From Ophiocordyceps camponoti-saundersi (nom. inval.) (Eukaryota > Ascomycota > Sordariomycetes > Hypocreales > Ophiocordycipitaceae): 28,421 bases of DNA. Where the stretch lies: assembly GCA_003339415.1 (NCBI GenBank), contig PDHQ01000118.1, positions 71,246-99,666 on the forward strand, read 5' to 3'. Both the position numbers and the translations under genes were made by a program. Positions 1-10,600 of this stretch are shown here, piece after piece. The notes beneath the pieces were generated by a model that saw only the letters and a list, made by a program, of their open reading frames with translations, was not told the origin of the DNA and searched no databases. Within the stretch, counting starts at the first letter, position 1. The number at the start of each line of letters is the position of its first letter.

Positions 1-297
1 TCCTTTTTTTTTTTTTTTTTTTTTTCCCCCCCCCCCCCCCCCCCTTTTTTTTTCCCATTCCTTGGGACGCATCTCAGCTGTGCAAGAGAAGGGGAAGAAG
101 GAAAAAAGGAATAAAAACACGACACACGCGCTCGCGCTCACCTACGTGGTATGAAGGTGTCTAAAAGCCTGCTCCAACACTGTGCTCTCCAGCCCTGCAG
201 GTACCAACCGCGGACACCGGCACAAGCCCCCCGCCCCCCCCCAAAGCTCACTTCGGTACCAGGCCTACCGGACCAGGTACCAAGGTATCGCTCTCGG
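1..297. other. Intergenic, homopolymer-rich left edge
   Basis: No coding sequence is supported here. The stretch opens with about 22 T, then 19 C, then 9 T (positions 4-53). It later carries several GGTACC/GGTACCA-type words around 196-290 just before the LTR element begins. The homopolymers may have inaccurate lengths in the assembly. Confidence 0.6.
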
Positions 298-456
298 TGA
301 TAGGCAGGTATAAGGCCCTACCACGGAAGGCACGTTTGGTACGGCCGCGGGTACAAATTGGCACGACCCCTCTCCCCCTCTTCTAGACAGATCATCATCC
401 TTAGGTCAAATTGAGCACGACCGTTCTGCCGCTTTGGGGCACTATCCTTTCTTTCT
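298..456 (+). repeat. Left 159-bp terminal direct repeat of TRIM-like element
   Basis: Starts TGATAGGCAGG and ends CCTTTCTTTCT. It is identical to 953-1111. It is preceded by CTCGG at 293-297. Confidence 0.85.
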
Positions 457-952
457 GGTGACCGAGATAGGGGGCCGCAAGGCCCGTGTGACGACCTCTC
501 TTCCGATCACGATAATGTCTAATCTGCCTACGCCTACCGCTGCCGCTGCGACCTTTGCTACGAATACCTCTACTTAACGCCCGCCGCGATGACGACTCCG
601 GCGATGACGACTGCCTGCTGAGACCGGCTACCGACGCCGCTACCCCTAGGGGCCTTTTACCTCTTCTGCCTTGAGATAGCCTTCTTCTTCTTCGACCTTC
701 TATGGCCTGGAGCGATGCTCGGCCTGCCGGCTTCTTTTCTTCTGTTTCTTCTGTGTGTGCCCTAAGTGGCTTGTCTTTGCCCTGTGTGGCCTGTTTTTTT
801 CGGCTCCGTTGATGGCTAAGGATGGCCCGGATACCTGTCTGCGTTGCCCTGTGAGGGCTTGATTCTTTTTCTGCCGGTTGAATAGTGCCTTGACGAGGCT
901 TTGAGAGACGGAGGGTTGAATCCCCCTTTATCTGCGTTGTTGGTGATGGACT

Positions 953-1111
953 TGATAGGCAGGTATAAGGCCCTACCACGGAAGGCACGTTTGGTACGGC
1001 CGCGGGTACAAATTGGCACGACCCCTCTCCCCCTCTTCTAGACAGATCATCATCCTTAGGTCAAATTGAGCACGACCGTTCTGCCGCTTTGGGGCACTAT
1101 CCTTTCTTTCT
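953..1111 (+). repeat. Right 159-bp terminal direct repeat of TRIM-like element
   Basis: Identical to 298-456 and followed by CTCGG at 1112-1116. No differences between the two copies implies a recent insertion or recent homogenisation. Confidence 0.85.
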
Positions 1112-1468
1112 CTCGGCGCCTCCCGCGCACAACCTTGGGGGTGTGGATGGGATGGGTGTGCTTGTGCGCCGTCGTCCATGCACACGGTACGGTCCGGCTT
1201 ATGTACTTGGGTAGGCAGGCACGCCTGATTTGATTGGGTACTACCTAGGTAGGTAGGCACACGCACACGCACGCACAGTGCAGCCGTCGACTTCAGACCG
1301 CATTGTGCCGTAAGATTGTGCCTGTACCTGTACGGAGTACGTGCATATCCGTACATTTACAGGGGCGCGTCCCGGAACCCATCTCTCTCTCTCTATCTCT
1401 GCTCGCCGGCTCCCCCCTTTCTCTCTCACTCACTCACCCACTCTCTCTCTCTCTCTCTGTCTGGTCCC

Positions 1469-1472
<4 letters not shown>

Positions 1473-1510
<38 letters not shown>
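1473..1510. repeat. (TC)n microsatellite
   Basis: About 19 uninterrupted TC units upstream of the kinase gene, followed by an eight- to nine-C run. Confidence 0.9.
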
Positions 1511-1512
<2 letters not shown>

Positions 1513-1852
1513 CCCCCCTCCCCTTTTTCTAATTCCATTAGCAATAGCACAGCTGCAAAGTTCGCTTTAGTAAACAGTAGCATGGTGATAGTGATTGGGT
1601 AGACCATGGCAGTAGACCGTAACGATCCCTTGTTAGCCCTTCGTTTTTTTTTTCCTTTGCTTTCCTCACTCCATCACACTCATTCATGCCCTGTCGATTA
1701 CAACACCCCACTGAGCGGATGCCACGCTGCTCCCACGCCCCCGGGCACTGGCTCCAAAAAAGAGCTCCCTCCAGTCTTGCGCTCCCTCCAGGGTTTTCCC
1801 TCCTCGATTTTTCCTCGCTCATCTGCGACACGCACACGCTGGGGGTGACTCG

Positions 1853-1883
1853 CACCACCACCACCACCACCACCACCACCACC
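1853..1883. repeat. (CAC)n microsatellite
   Basis: About ten CAC units in the kinase upstream region, with no supported reading frame through it. Confidence 0.9.
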
Positions 1884-2790
1884 CAATAGCCCCCCCCCCC
1901 CAGCTTCTTTCTCCTCTCCGGCGAGGTTGACAACGTCGACATTCCCCACGGACCTGTTACTACTGCTCTCCCTCATTCCCTCCGCGCCCGCCCCTCTCTT
2001 CCCTTCTCGCGCCCCCCCCCCCTCTCCCCTCTCTTCTCGCTCTCTCTCGCTCTCCCCTTTCAGCCCATCTTTTTTCGCCCTCGATTCCGTCCGTCCCTTT
2101 CTCTCTCTCTCTCTCTCTCTTTTCCCCCCCTCTTTCACTTTCTTCACCCAACCAAAGATTTTTGTTTCTTTCTTCCTTTCTCAATCAATCAACCCCCCCC
2201 CCCTTTCTCACTTCTCCTTCCCCCCTTTCCCCCCCCCCCAGAAAAGGATATGCTTCTGGTTGCCAAGAACTGCCTTATTCAGCCTTAGCTGTCCCTCTTC
2301 TTGCATAACCTCGCGGTACCTGATACCAAATACCACCTGCCGGCTCGAGGTATCCTTTTCGTCTTCCCTCAGCCGACTCTAGCTAGCCTCCTTCGCCTTC
2401 TCCTCCTCCCCCCCCTTTTTGGGCTGAGAGCAAGCTCTCTCCTTTTTTTTCCTTTTCACGTCACCATTTGGTCTCTCACCCTTTCTTTGGCTTCTTTGCC
2501 CGCAATATCAACTAGATTCTCTTCTTCCCCCCCCCTCACTCCAGTCGCTCCTTCGGGCCATCTTTCTCTCCTGTTTGCTCTCGACTTTCGACTCTCACAC
2601 CCCCCTTTATCCTCCTCTTGCCCCCCCCCTTGCAGCCTCGACGCCTCAATTGAGCCTGCCTTGTACCCGAATGCGCCGATAAACTTTGCTTTGCTCGGCA
2701 GCACTTGGACGGAGCGCCTCGAGCTTCCCCGTCAAGTCGCTGCATCGTCGCTGAAAGGACAGGTCAGGGCTTCCGGTCGCGCCGCCCATC

Positions 2791-5219
2791 ATGACCGTCG
2801 TCGGCGATTTGACCCCCCGAGGTCAGCCTCACGGCCACTTGGCTCTCGAGGACCGTTTCGAGGTCATCAAGGAGATTGGTGATGGAAGCTTTGGCAGCGT
2901 CGTCCTCGCTAGGGTGAGGACCGCCGGTGCCAACGTCGCCCGCCGGGGCTCGGTTGTGAGTTTACCGCCGCGTCGTCGTCGTCGACTCGCTCCCGACACG
3001 GTTGGGTAACCTGTTTTTCTTGCCTCTGTTAGGTCGCCATCAAATCCATGAAGAAGACGTTCGATTCCTTAGCCCCGTGCCTCGAGCTGCGCGAAGTCGT
3101 CTTCCTCCGCACCTTGCCTCAGCATCCTCACCTCGTTCCCGCCATCGACATCTTCCTCGACCCCTACTCCAAGAAGCTTCACATCTGCATGGAGTACATG
3201 GAGGGAAACCTCTACCAACTGATGAAGGCTAGGGATCACAAGTGCCTCGACAACGCCAGCGTCAAGAGCATCCTCTTCCAGATCATGCAGGGCCTCGAGC
3301 ACATACACTCGCATCACTTCTTCCACCGCGACATTAAGCCGGAAAACATCCTCGTCTCTACCTCGTCCCACCAAGAATCCTCCACCTCCTTCCGCCGTTA
3401 CTCAGCCCTCGTCACCCCGCCGTCTACCCCCCCCACTTACACCGTCAAACTGGCCGACTTCGGCCTCGCCCGCGAGACTCACTCCAAACTGCCCTACACG
3501 ACCTACGTCTCCACCCGGTGGTACCGCGCCCCCGAGGTGTTGCTGCGCGCCGGAGAGTACTCGGCGCCCGTCGACATCTGGGCCGTCGGCGCCATGGCCG
3601 TCGAGGTGGCCACGCTGAAGCCGTTGTTTCCCGGCGGTAACGAGGTCGACCAAGTCTGGCGTGTCTGCGAGGTCATGGGCAGCCCGGGCAACTGGTACAA
3701 CAAGGCCGGCGTCCGCATCGGTGGCGGCGACTGGAAGGAGGGCAACAAGCTTGCCGGCAAGCTGGGCTTCTCCTTTCCCAAGATGGTCCCCCACCCGATG
3801 GAGACGATACTGCAGCCTCCCCAGTGGCCCCCCGCGCTGAGCAGCTTCGTCACCTGGTGTCTGATGTGGGATCCCAAGCACCGGCCGACCTCGTCCCAGG
3901 CCCTCATGCACGACTACTTCCACGACGCCGTCGACCCGCTGCGGCCAAGGTCCGCCGCCTCCAGGGCGCTGGGCCGCAAGCAGTCCGACCTGGCCGGCCG
4001 CAGCTCCAGAGACGCGGCTCAGGGCCAGTCGAAGCCGTCGTGGTTCCGCAAGTCGCTCATCGGCCGATCCGAATCGTCGGAGCCTATGGAGGATCACGCT
4101 CACCAACGACCGTTACCGGCCGCCGCCCCGGCCCCCGACGTCGTCTCCGGACGCCTACGGCCCGCCGCCGGCAAGCGGAGCACCTGGACCAACGGCCTCT
4201 CCAACGCGGCCCCCATGCCCATCCTGCCCACGATCCGGCCCATCTCGCCGCTGTCGGATGCGGTGACGGCCCGTGCCAACGACGGCCAAGCCGACGCGAG
4301 CGCCAACGGCCGTGGTCAGGAAAAGTCCAACAAGAAGATGAGCCGGCAGCTGTCGGTCGCGTCGAGCACCAATCACTACTCGGAGAGCGCCGGGGGCAAC
4401 TACTCGGAGCTGCATCGGCAGCAGGCGGAGCGCGCCCTCAACGGAAACACGGGGCTCGCGTCGCCGCCCAGCGGTCACAAGGAGAGCTTCTTTTCCCACC
4501 TGCGCAAACGGGCGAGACGCTTCTCGGGGAGACACCAGACGCCCGTCTCGCCGTCGTACGACGACATGGAGGCGCAGATTGGCTGCGGACCCTGGTCCAG
4601 CAACCGGTCCTCGGTCGTGGTGGAGCAGCAGCCGACGCCGGCCCCCAAGCCCGAGGCTTACGAATCACTGGACAGGGCCCTGCGCGACGTGCAGACCAAC
4701 GTGGACATGCGGTCGCCGGTGCCGCCGAGCCACCAGTACACGTCGAGCAGCAGCAAGCTGAAGCGGCATCACTCGTTGCCCCACCAGCAGCCGCGGTCGG
4801 TGGACAATCTCATCGGCGCGGCGCGTGGCGGGCCCGTCTCGAGCCGGACGCGACGGGCGCAGGCGGCGCAGGGCGTGCATCAGTACGAGGCGCCGGCGGA
4901 GGAGGACGAGTTCCTGGACGAGCTCCTGCCAGCGACGCTCCACCGGACGACGAAGCGGACGGAGGTCTCGGGCAAGCCGCTGCGGCAATCGGCCAGCAAC
5001 CTGGGCCTGACGACGCCGCAGCCGTACCCCAGCCCGTCGCCGTCGGCCAACGGCCACCAGGTGCTGTACGAAGACGGCCAGGAGGTGGTGACGCCGAGGC
5101 CGCTCGAGCTGGGCAAGAAGAGTGACAGCCACTACAAGTGGCCGACACCGCCGTACGAGGGCAGCGAGTGGGCGGCGTCGGCGTCGGCCAGCATCTGGGC
5201 CGCCAGCAACAGGTTTTAG
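2791..5219 (+). CDS. IME2: Ime2/RCK-family serine-threonine protein kinase (meiosis inducer / sexual-development regulator)
   Basis: CDS join(2791..2955,3033..5219), 783 aa. The single phase-0 intron (77 bp, GTGAGT...TTAG) falls between RRGSV and VAIK. The kinase domain spans about residues 23-351: glycine loop GDGSFGSV (30-37), catalytic Lys59 in VAIK, probable alpha-C Glu76, HRD at 153-155, DFG at 197-199. Activation motif TTY at 211-213 is followed by VSTRWYRAPE. TxY plus VSTRWYRAPE is the hallmark of the Ime2/MAK/MOK/RCK group, between MAP kinases and CDKs. A Ser/Pro-rich insert of about 30 residues (about 164-191) separates HRD and DFG. The 430-residue tail is Ser/Pro/Gln-rich and looks disordered, with many possible phosphosites. 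Family knowledge: yeast Ime2 drives meiotic entry; Aspergillus ImeB and Neurospora IME-2 restrain sexual development. ATG 2791 is chosen because it gives a compact N-terminus just before the domain. All catalytic residues are intact. Confidence 0.93.
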
Positions 5220-6232
5220 TCGCACATGCACAAGGTTGCCTGCCCGTGTCGTCGCATGGGAAGGGGCGTTTTTTCCTTGCTGTTATCCTCGTCGCCGCTT
5301 CTCATTTTCCGTCATGAGGAATCGGAGGATCTAAATCTTTTCTTTCTTTCTTTCGTTCTTTCTTCCCGTCCTTTATGCTCAAGACCGCGTTGAGTGCCGC
5401 CTTGGGGGGGTTTTCCGGCTATACCATCTTTTTCTTCTTCTTTCTATTTCTCTTCTTACTGTTGCAAAGTTCGATTCTTGAGCGGCCTCCCGATGCGAAG
5501 GGTAGAGCTGGCGATTGACTATATTGGATCTTGACTGGGACTCGAAATCTTTTCTTTTAGCGGGCAGAGCACCAAATACCCCCCCCTTTTTTCACACACA
5601 CACACACACACACACACTTCTCCCCATCCCCAAATATATAGACTGAGTCTGGGCGCGCTTGGCTTCTTTACACTGTTGCCATTCGGTCGGAGCAGAGTGA
5701 TGGAAAGAGAGAGGAAAAAAACACGCTACATTATTATCAGGTTTCTTTTGTTGGACACTCATATGCGCGCGCAGTTTGAGAGGTGCACTATAGGAGATGT
5801 GAGGGGGGGGTTCTCAAGAGGAAGGGGTTTTAGTTTTGAGAGAGAGAGAGAGAGAGAGAGAGAGGCAGAATACAATAGACGCATGGTGTCGATGTTTTGG
5901 ACAGAGAGGGTGATGGTAGCTTGAGATGTGCGTGAAGAGGAGAGAGTGTGATGCTCTGTTGAGAGTAGGTGTGAGTGTGAGCGTGTATGTATATGCGTAG
6001 GTATGAACGTGTTTGACTGACTGCCGGTGAGAGGGGATGGTGTTTTTATTGACTACCTAGGTACCTAGAGAACTACCGTAGTAGTGTGAGGGTTGGGCAC
6101 CGCCGCAGCAGAGACTCTTGACATGATGAGACACAGCCGTGGTGCATGTGTGTAACTGTAAGGCATGTTGTATGTTTATGCACTATGTGTACGTCCGTAT
6201 GTAGTAGGTAGCAGGCAGCACATGCTCTGTAC
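5220..6232. other. Intergenic: 3' flank of kinase gene with microsatellites
   Basis: No gene is supported in this kilobase. It holds the presumed 3' UTR of the kinase gene, TTTC-type tracts near 5338-5363, (CA)n at 5593-5617, (GA)n at about 5838-5864, a GTGTGAGTGTGAG-type tract near 5968-5985, and the palindrome TACCTAGGTA at 6054-6063 followed by another CCTAG. Confidence 0.6.
5593..5617. repeat. (CA)n microsatellite
   Basis: About twelve CA units, 370 bp downstream of the kinase stop codon. Confidence 0.9.
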
Positions 6233-6669
6233 CAGGGTTTAAAAAAAGTCAGTCAAAAAAGTCACAGAAGATTACTTTTAGTTATTTTAAATAAACTAGT
6301 TTATTTAATTAAAAATTAGGGCTTTATATATAAATTATAAAAAAAATACTATTAAATAGAGGAAAAATACCTTTATAAGTATATATTTTTTTATATTAGT
6401 AATCTTAGTTATATAAGCTATAAATAGCGATTAGTTATTTAGTGACTAAAGTCCTTAAAAAATAAGGACTTTTTTCCTTTAAAAATTCCTTATTAATTAA
6501 GAAAAAATAATTAAAAGAAAAAAAATAATAGCTATTTAGCGAAGAATTTACTTTATTTTATAGCTTTTTTAGCTACTTATTTACTCTTATTTTACGCTTA
6601 TAACTTTTAAAAAAGTTACGACTTTTTTGCGACTAAAGTTATGCAATTAGTTAGTCGTTTTAAACCCTG
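6233..6669. mobile_element. hAT-type MITE, 437 bp
   Basis: The left end CAGGGTTTAAAA (6233-6244) is matched by the inverted right end TTTTAAACCCTG (6658-6669). Similarity continues imperfectly inwards (GTCAGTCA against TAGTTAGTC). The flanks are CTCTGTAC (6225-6232) and CTCTGTAT (6670-6677). This 8-bp duplication has one C/T mismatch and fits the hAT pattern nTnnnnAn. The CAGGG start is also typical of hAT ends. There is no transposase coding capacity. The interior is very AT-rich and full of self-complementary segments: a 22-bp perfect palindrome centred on CTAG (6287-6308) and a 10-bp stem with 5-nt loop (6448-6472). The AT-richness and the single C-to-T change in the duplication are consistent with RIP, although MITEs can be AT-rich anyway. 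Confidence 0.82.
6448..6472. repeat. Hairpin inside hAT-type MITE
   Basis: AAAGTCCTTA (6448-6457) pairs perfectly with TAAGGACTTT (6463-6472) across a 5-nt A-rich loop. It probably belongs to the internal fold of the MITE rather than acting as a terminator. Confidence 0.7.
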
Positions 6670-6841
6670 CTCTGTATATACTATACCTATAGTCTACAGA
6701 CCTACGGATTACACTAGTATATATATATACATGTAGCTATAGTTATTATCGTTATTATCTTTACCGTCATCACATCTCGGAGGTGGCTCTGTTTACGTCG
6801 GCGAGGTAGGTAGTAAGTTAGGTACCTAGTATATATATATA

Positions 6842-7139
6842 TATTAGATAAGGAGGAGGCGTGCAAATTATATTAATTAATATACTTACCCTCTCTAAAC
6901 GGAAGGAATTATCGTTATCTTTATATATATAATAAGAACCTTCCGTATCTGCCTTTTTAGCTATAATACCCTTATAAATAAGCCTTTATTCCTATAATTT
7001 ATATATTACCCCGGATATAGCCCTTTTTCCTAATAAGAATTCTATTTCTTAGGCTATAGAACTATTACTATAATAATTATACGCCTTAAAAGATAATAAA
7101 AATATACGCCTAACTTACTCTTATCTTAGCCTTTTAATA
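6842..7139 (-). repeat. 3' LTR of the copia element (left copy)
   Basis: 298 bp, gap-free alignment with 12711-13008, with 41 differences counted by hand, all C/T or G/A. Here the outer (left) end keeps more C and G and the inner end is AT-shifted, the mirror image of the other LTR. Confidence 0.9.
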
Positions 7140-7150
7140 TACCCCTATAA
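7140..7150 (-). promoter_or_regulatory. Candidate polypurine tract of the copia element
   Basis: On the minus strand the bases abutting the 3' LTR read TTATAGGGGTA. The short G-rich purine run next to the LTR is where plus-strand priming would occur. It is short, so this is tentative. Confidence 0.4.
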
Positions 7151-8359
7151 ATACTATATATACCGCCTTCTATATTAGGTAAATAATACCTACCTTCTAA
7201 AAAGTATAATTAAGGTTTCTCGCGATAATTAAGGAAAAAGTTAAGGGTTAATTAGCGGTAAGGTATATAAGTTAGTTTATTTAGCTTAGAAAATATTAGA
7301 TAACGGTTAAGCGGTTATTTTTATAGCTAAGCCCTCGATAAGGCCGGGTTTAATTCCTAGTACCTCCTTAGTATATATTTTCGGGAATTATTATATAAGG
7401 GAGGCCCTTAGTTAGGTAGCTTAGCTAGTAGCTATAATAAGGGGATTAAAGGCCCCCTTATTATAGTAAATTAGCTAAATTACCTAGCTAAGAGTTTTCC
7501 CTAATTAGTCTTATTAGTAATACTTTTAAGTATTATTAACTTTTTATCTTTTTTATATATTTTAATAAGTTTATTATATTACCTAAATAATAAAAAGATT
7601 AATAGATAAGTTAAAAAAATTAGAAAGGAAAAGTTTATAAAGAAAATAAAGATATTATAATTAAAAGTTTATAATATTTTAAAGTAATCTCCCCGATTAA
7701 AATAAATAATAAAAAAAATAACCTTAAGATAAGGGTATTATTTAACTAATAAGAAAATAATTATAATAGTAATTAGGGAGTAACGAAATAAATATATATA
7801 ATAATTTTAAAGAAAATCGGTTTAGTAGTAAAGAAATAATAATAATTCGGAGTAATACTTAGGTTATAATTAATAAAGTTAATCGCGGATATATAAGTTC
7901 GGATCTAATATATAAGATAAAAAGTAAATAAGTATAATTACTTATTTTAAATAGCCTTTTTAGAGGGTATTTTCTTCCCTTTAAGCTAAGTAAAAAGGGT
8001 TAATTAGAGGTATTTTCTTCCCTTTTTCTAACTTTTTTATTAATATATAATATAGTAAGGCTAATTTCTTTTTAGAAAATATAGAATTTCTCTCCTTAGA
8101 GCGGCTTTATTAAGCTATTAGCTATTATACTAAATATCTTAATCTAGCTTATCTTTATATAGCCGAATTAAACCTTTTACCGTAGCTAATATAAATAAAT
8201 ATTAATATAAAAAAGTTTTATTTTTAGCCTTAAATTCTCCTTCGTAATTAGCTTAATCGTTTAAAAGTTATTATAGTAAACCGTAATATCTTATATAGGC
8301 TTAAATTATATTTTTTTATAAAGCCTCTTAAAAGCTCTAACTTCCTTAATAATATAAAA

Positions 8360-9430
8360 AAGGGCTAGGAACTTTACCTTTATAAATAAAATTATAATAA
8401 TATCTTATTTACCTAATTTAAAAATAACTATACCCCCGAAAACTTAGATAATAAAGCTCTTAGTATTTTTATAGTTATAATTATCTCTAAATAAAACGTT
8501 AGATATAGCTATAATAGTCGAATTATTATTATCGTAGCTAATTAAGAGGTCCTAAATATTATAAAGGAATTCTATAACGTAAACTATAAATTATAGATAT
8601 TAAGGGCTAAGATTTATAAGACCTTATACTAAGCGGCTAATAGCGAATATAATATCCGCTCGAATAATAATTATAGCGTATATTAAGCTATTAATAATAG
8701 CTTAATATCGCTTAATTTCTTCTTCTATTACTTACCCCTCGAAAGGGGGGATTTTCTTAAGCGTTATTAGCTATAGCTAAGTTTTCTTTCCTAGGAGCTT
8801 TTTAAATTTCGTTATAACTTTTTAAATATAAAACTTCTAGCTTAGGAATAAACGCTAATTAGCCCTATCCCTAATAATTTTAATATTTAAGAACTAGCGA
8901 AGGTCCCCGAGATCCTTAATTTAAAAAGCTTTTTTAATAGCTTTTTAAAACTTATTATATTTATCTATTTAATCTTTCCTAAATAAAGCTATAAAATTAT
9001 CGATATAGAAGAAAATAATAATCTTTCCGTTTATTATAATATAAGGGTTTTCCGAAATAGTCTTATAATTTTAGTTTTTTAGCTAAGCTATAAGTAATTT
9101 ATACTAAAAAAAAGGGGATTATCGAAAGCTATAAAAAGCTTTCTTTAACTTTTAAGCCTAGCTTAGCTTATTAAAGCTAGGAGGTATTTTATAATATACC
9201 TTTTCGTTAAGGTTACTATTATAAAATATATTTACGAAATTATACTAATAAGCCTTAAGGTTAAAGTATACCGTAAGGGCTATAAGGAGCTTAAATATAT
9301 ATATTATTAGTATATAAGTATAAATAGATAATTCGTTTAGCGGTTATTCGTTTCTATATATAATAATATAAGCTTTATATTTTTAAAAGAAGCCTTATAA
9401 GTTAAACTTATAAATAAAAACCTATTTAAG
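8360..9430 (-). pseudogene. Copia reverse transcriptase-RNase H relic
   Basis: Reading the minus strand gives, in order and with plausible spacing: a KWVF-like segment ending KYKA (9428-9371), FFYIDNFIALFRKD with YVDD mutated to YIDN (around 9013-8972), KDLGDLR-FLNI (8917-8885), an RDR...LFLS segment (around 8870-8840), an IIRADI-FAISRLV segment (around 8660-8620, equivalent to the TRPD-AFA block), and an STEAEL-like segment (around 8390-8360). The distance from KYKA to YVDD, about 120 codons, is normal for copia. Stop codons interrupt all segments, nearly all explicable by C-to-T changes on either strand. I saw no frameshift within the segments read. The catalytic Asp pair is damaged (second Asp to Asn). 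Confidence 0.88.
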
Positions 9431-10479
9431 ATTAATTAACTACTACCTTTAAGGTATAACGGCTATTAAGATCTTTTTAGTAATTTTATAATCTTTTATC
9501 TTTATTAACTTAACTTTTATAGCTTTTAACTATTATACCTTATTAGGCTTACCGTAAGCCTTTTTATATATAAAAAGGGGCTTTAGTAAATAATCCTAAT
9601 AAGGCTTATTTATAAGGGCTTAAAAGAGGATAAAGGCCGAATTCCTTATATAATTAAAAAAGTTAGGGGTAAGAGGCGTATAAGAGGGCGTTTCCGCCTC
9701 TTTTATTAAGGGATTTATAAGTCTAGCGCTAGGATAACCGTTATCCCGCTCTTTAACGCTAGATTAATTAGAAAGGCCGGAAAATATATTTTTAAGCGTT
9801 TCTTAAAATTAAATATCGTTACTAGCTAAGTTATATATACCGGGCGCTTCTTATTATAAAAGCCTAAAAAGATTATTATTATTAACTTCCTCCTCTTAAT
9901 CTTTAATTATAGAAACTTAATAAAGGGCTTCTTTTAGCTAAGAGGTATTTTTATAGTTTTACTTATAGAATACTTTTTTATTAAAAATTATAAACGAAGT
10001 ACTAATTAGGGAGTGCTTTTTTAAAAAAGGCACTTAGATTAAGTATTATAAGGAGGAAGTAATACCGGCTAAATAGCCGATATAAGCTTTTAAATCGAAT
10101 TTACTTTAAAAGCCCCTTATAGCTTTCCTTATTATAGGAAAAGCTTTATAGCTATAAGCTTTAATATACTTAAGGTCTTAAATAAGGCGATCCTCTAGAT
10201 AACCCTCCTATTAAGAGTTATAAGTTTTAAGCTAATAAAGCCTCCGCTTAATTAGCTATATAGCTACCCCCCTATTTACTTTACGAGGCGTCCTATTAAG
10301 GAGGTAAATAGCTATATATATAGCTATTAGCTATAAGTTATAAGGGAAGCCTAATTATATAAGGAGGTATATAGCTATATAAGTTATAATACCCCCTAAT
10401 TTTTTAATATAACCGTTTTAATATATATATACCGGAGAGGTAAATTAAATATTAATACCTTTAAATACTATATTATTTT

Positions 10480-10600
10480 AGAAGGCCTTAGTAAAAAGGG
10501 CCTTTTTATAATCTATTAAGATAATTAATACTTTTAGATTAAATACTCGGGCGATATAGGCTATAAATTTAACTTAAATAGATAGTAAATCCGTTTTATA
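10480..10600 (-). pseudogene. Copia integrase core relic
   Basis: The minus strand around 10569-10549 reads N-L-stop-P-I-S-P, interpretable as the D-L-(W/G)-P-I-S-P block holding the first catalytic Asp of the retroviral-type integrase core, with Asp to Asn and a TGG or GGG-type codon turned into TAG. It lies about 1.1 kb upstream (in element sense) of the reverse transcriptase start, as expected for copia. I could not confidently read the gag zinc knuckle or protease between here and the 5' LTR. Confidence 0.65.

Larger units (their letters stand above)
298..1111 (+). mobile_element. Compact non-autonomous LTR element (TRIM-like), 814 bp
   Basis: Two direct repeats of 159 bp (298-456 and 953-1111, offset 655) are identical at every base I compared. 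They enclose a 496-bp interior. The pentamer CTCGG lies immediately outside both ends (293-297 and 1112-1116), as expected for a 5-bp target-site duplication. The repeat starts with TG. Right at the end of the left repeat is TGGTGACCGAGATAGGG (456-472), which has the TGG start expected of a primer-binding site complementary to a tRNA 3' CCA end; I could not assign the tRNA. No polypurine tract is obvious before the right repeat, and the repeat ends in CT rather than CA, so the exact 3' boundary may shift by 1-2 bases. The interior encodes no gag, protease, integrase or reverse transcriptase. It is not AT-enriched, so it has escaped RIP. This fits terminal-repeat-in-miniature elements. Confidence 0.8.
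1112..2790 (+). promoter_or_regulatory. Upstream region and pyrimidine-rich leader of the Ime2-like kinase gene
   Basis: This 1.7-kb stretch has no supported gene. It holds simple repeats: (CT/TC)n at about 1381-1393, 1441-1458 and 1473-1510; (CAC)n at 1853-1883; and several runs of 8-10 C. From roughly 1960 to 2640 the plus strand is almost pure pyrimidine blocks, a composition typical of promoters and 5' leaders of well-expressed filamentous-fungal genes. The palindrome TACCTAGGTA lies at 1242-1251. I cannot place the transcription start or exclude a 5'-UTR intron. Confidence 0.5.

Noticed and set aside
1303..2382. Plus-strand frames in the kinase upstream region (99-151 codons)
   Set aside because: Ser/Leu/Pro strings produced by CT and C tracts in the leader. 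No conserved content.
3402..5231. Long open frames on the minus strand and in other plus frames across the kinase gene (up to 433 codons)
   Set aside because: They are Arg/Ala/Pro-rich products of GC-rich codon composition and overlap a kinase with intact catalytic motifs. No motif of their own.
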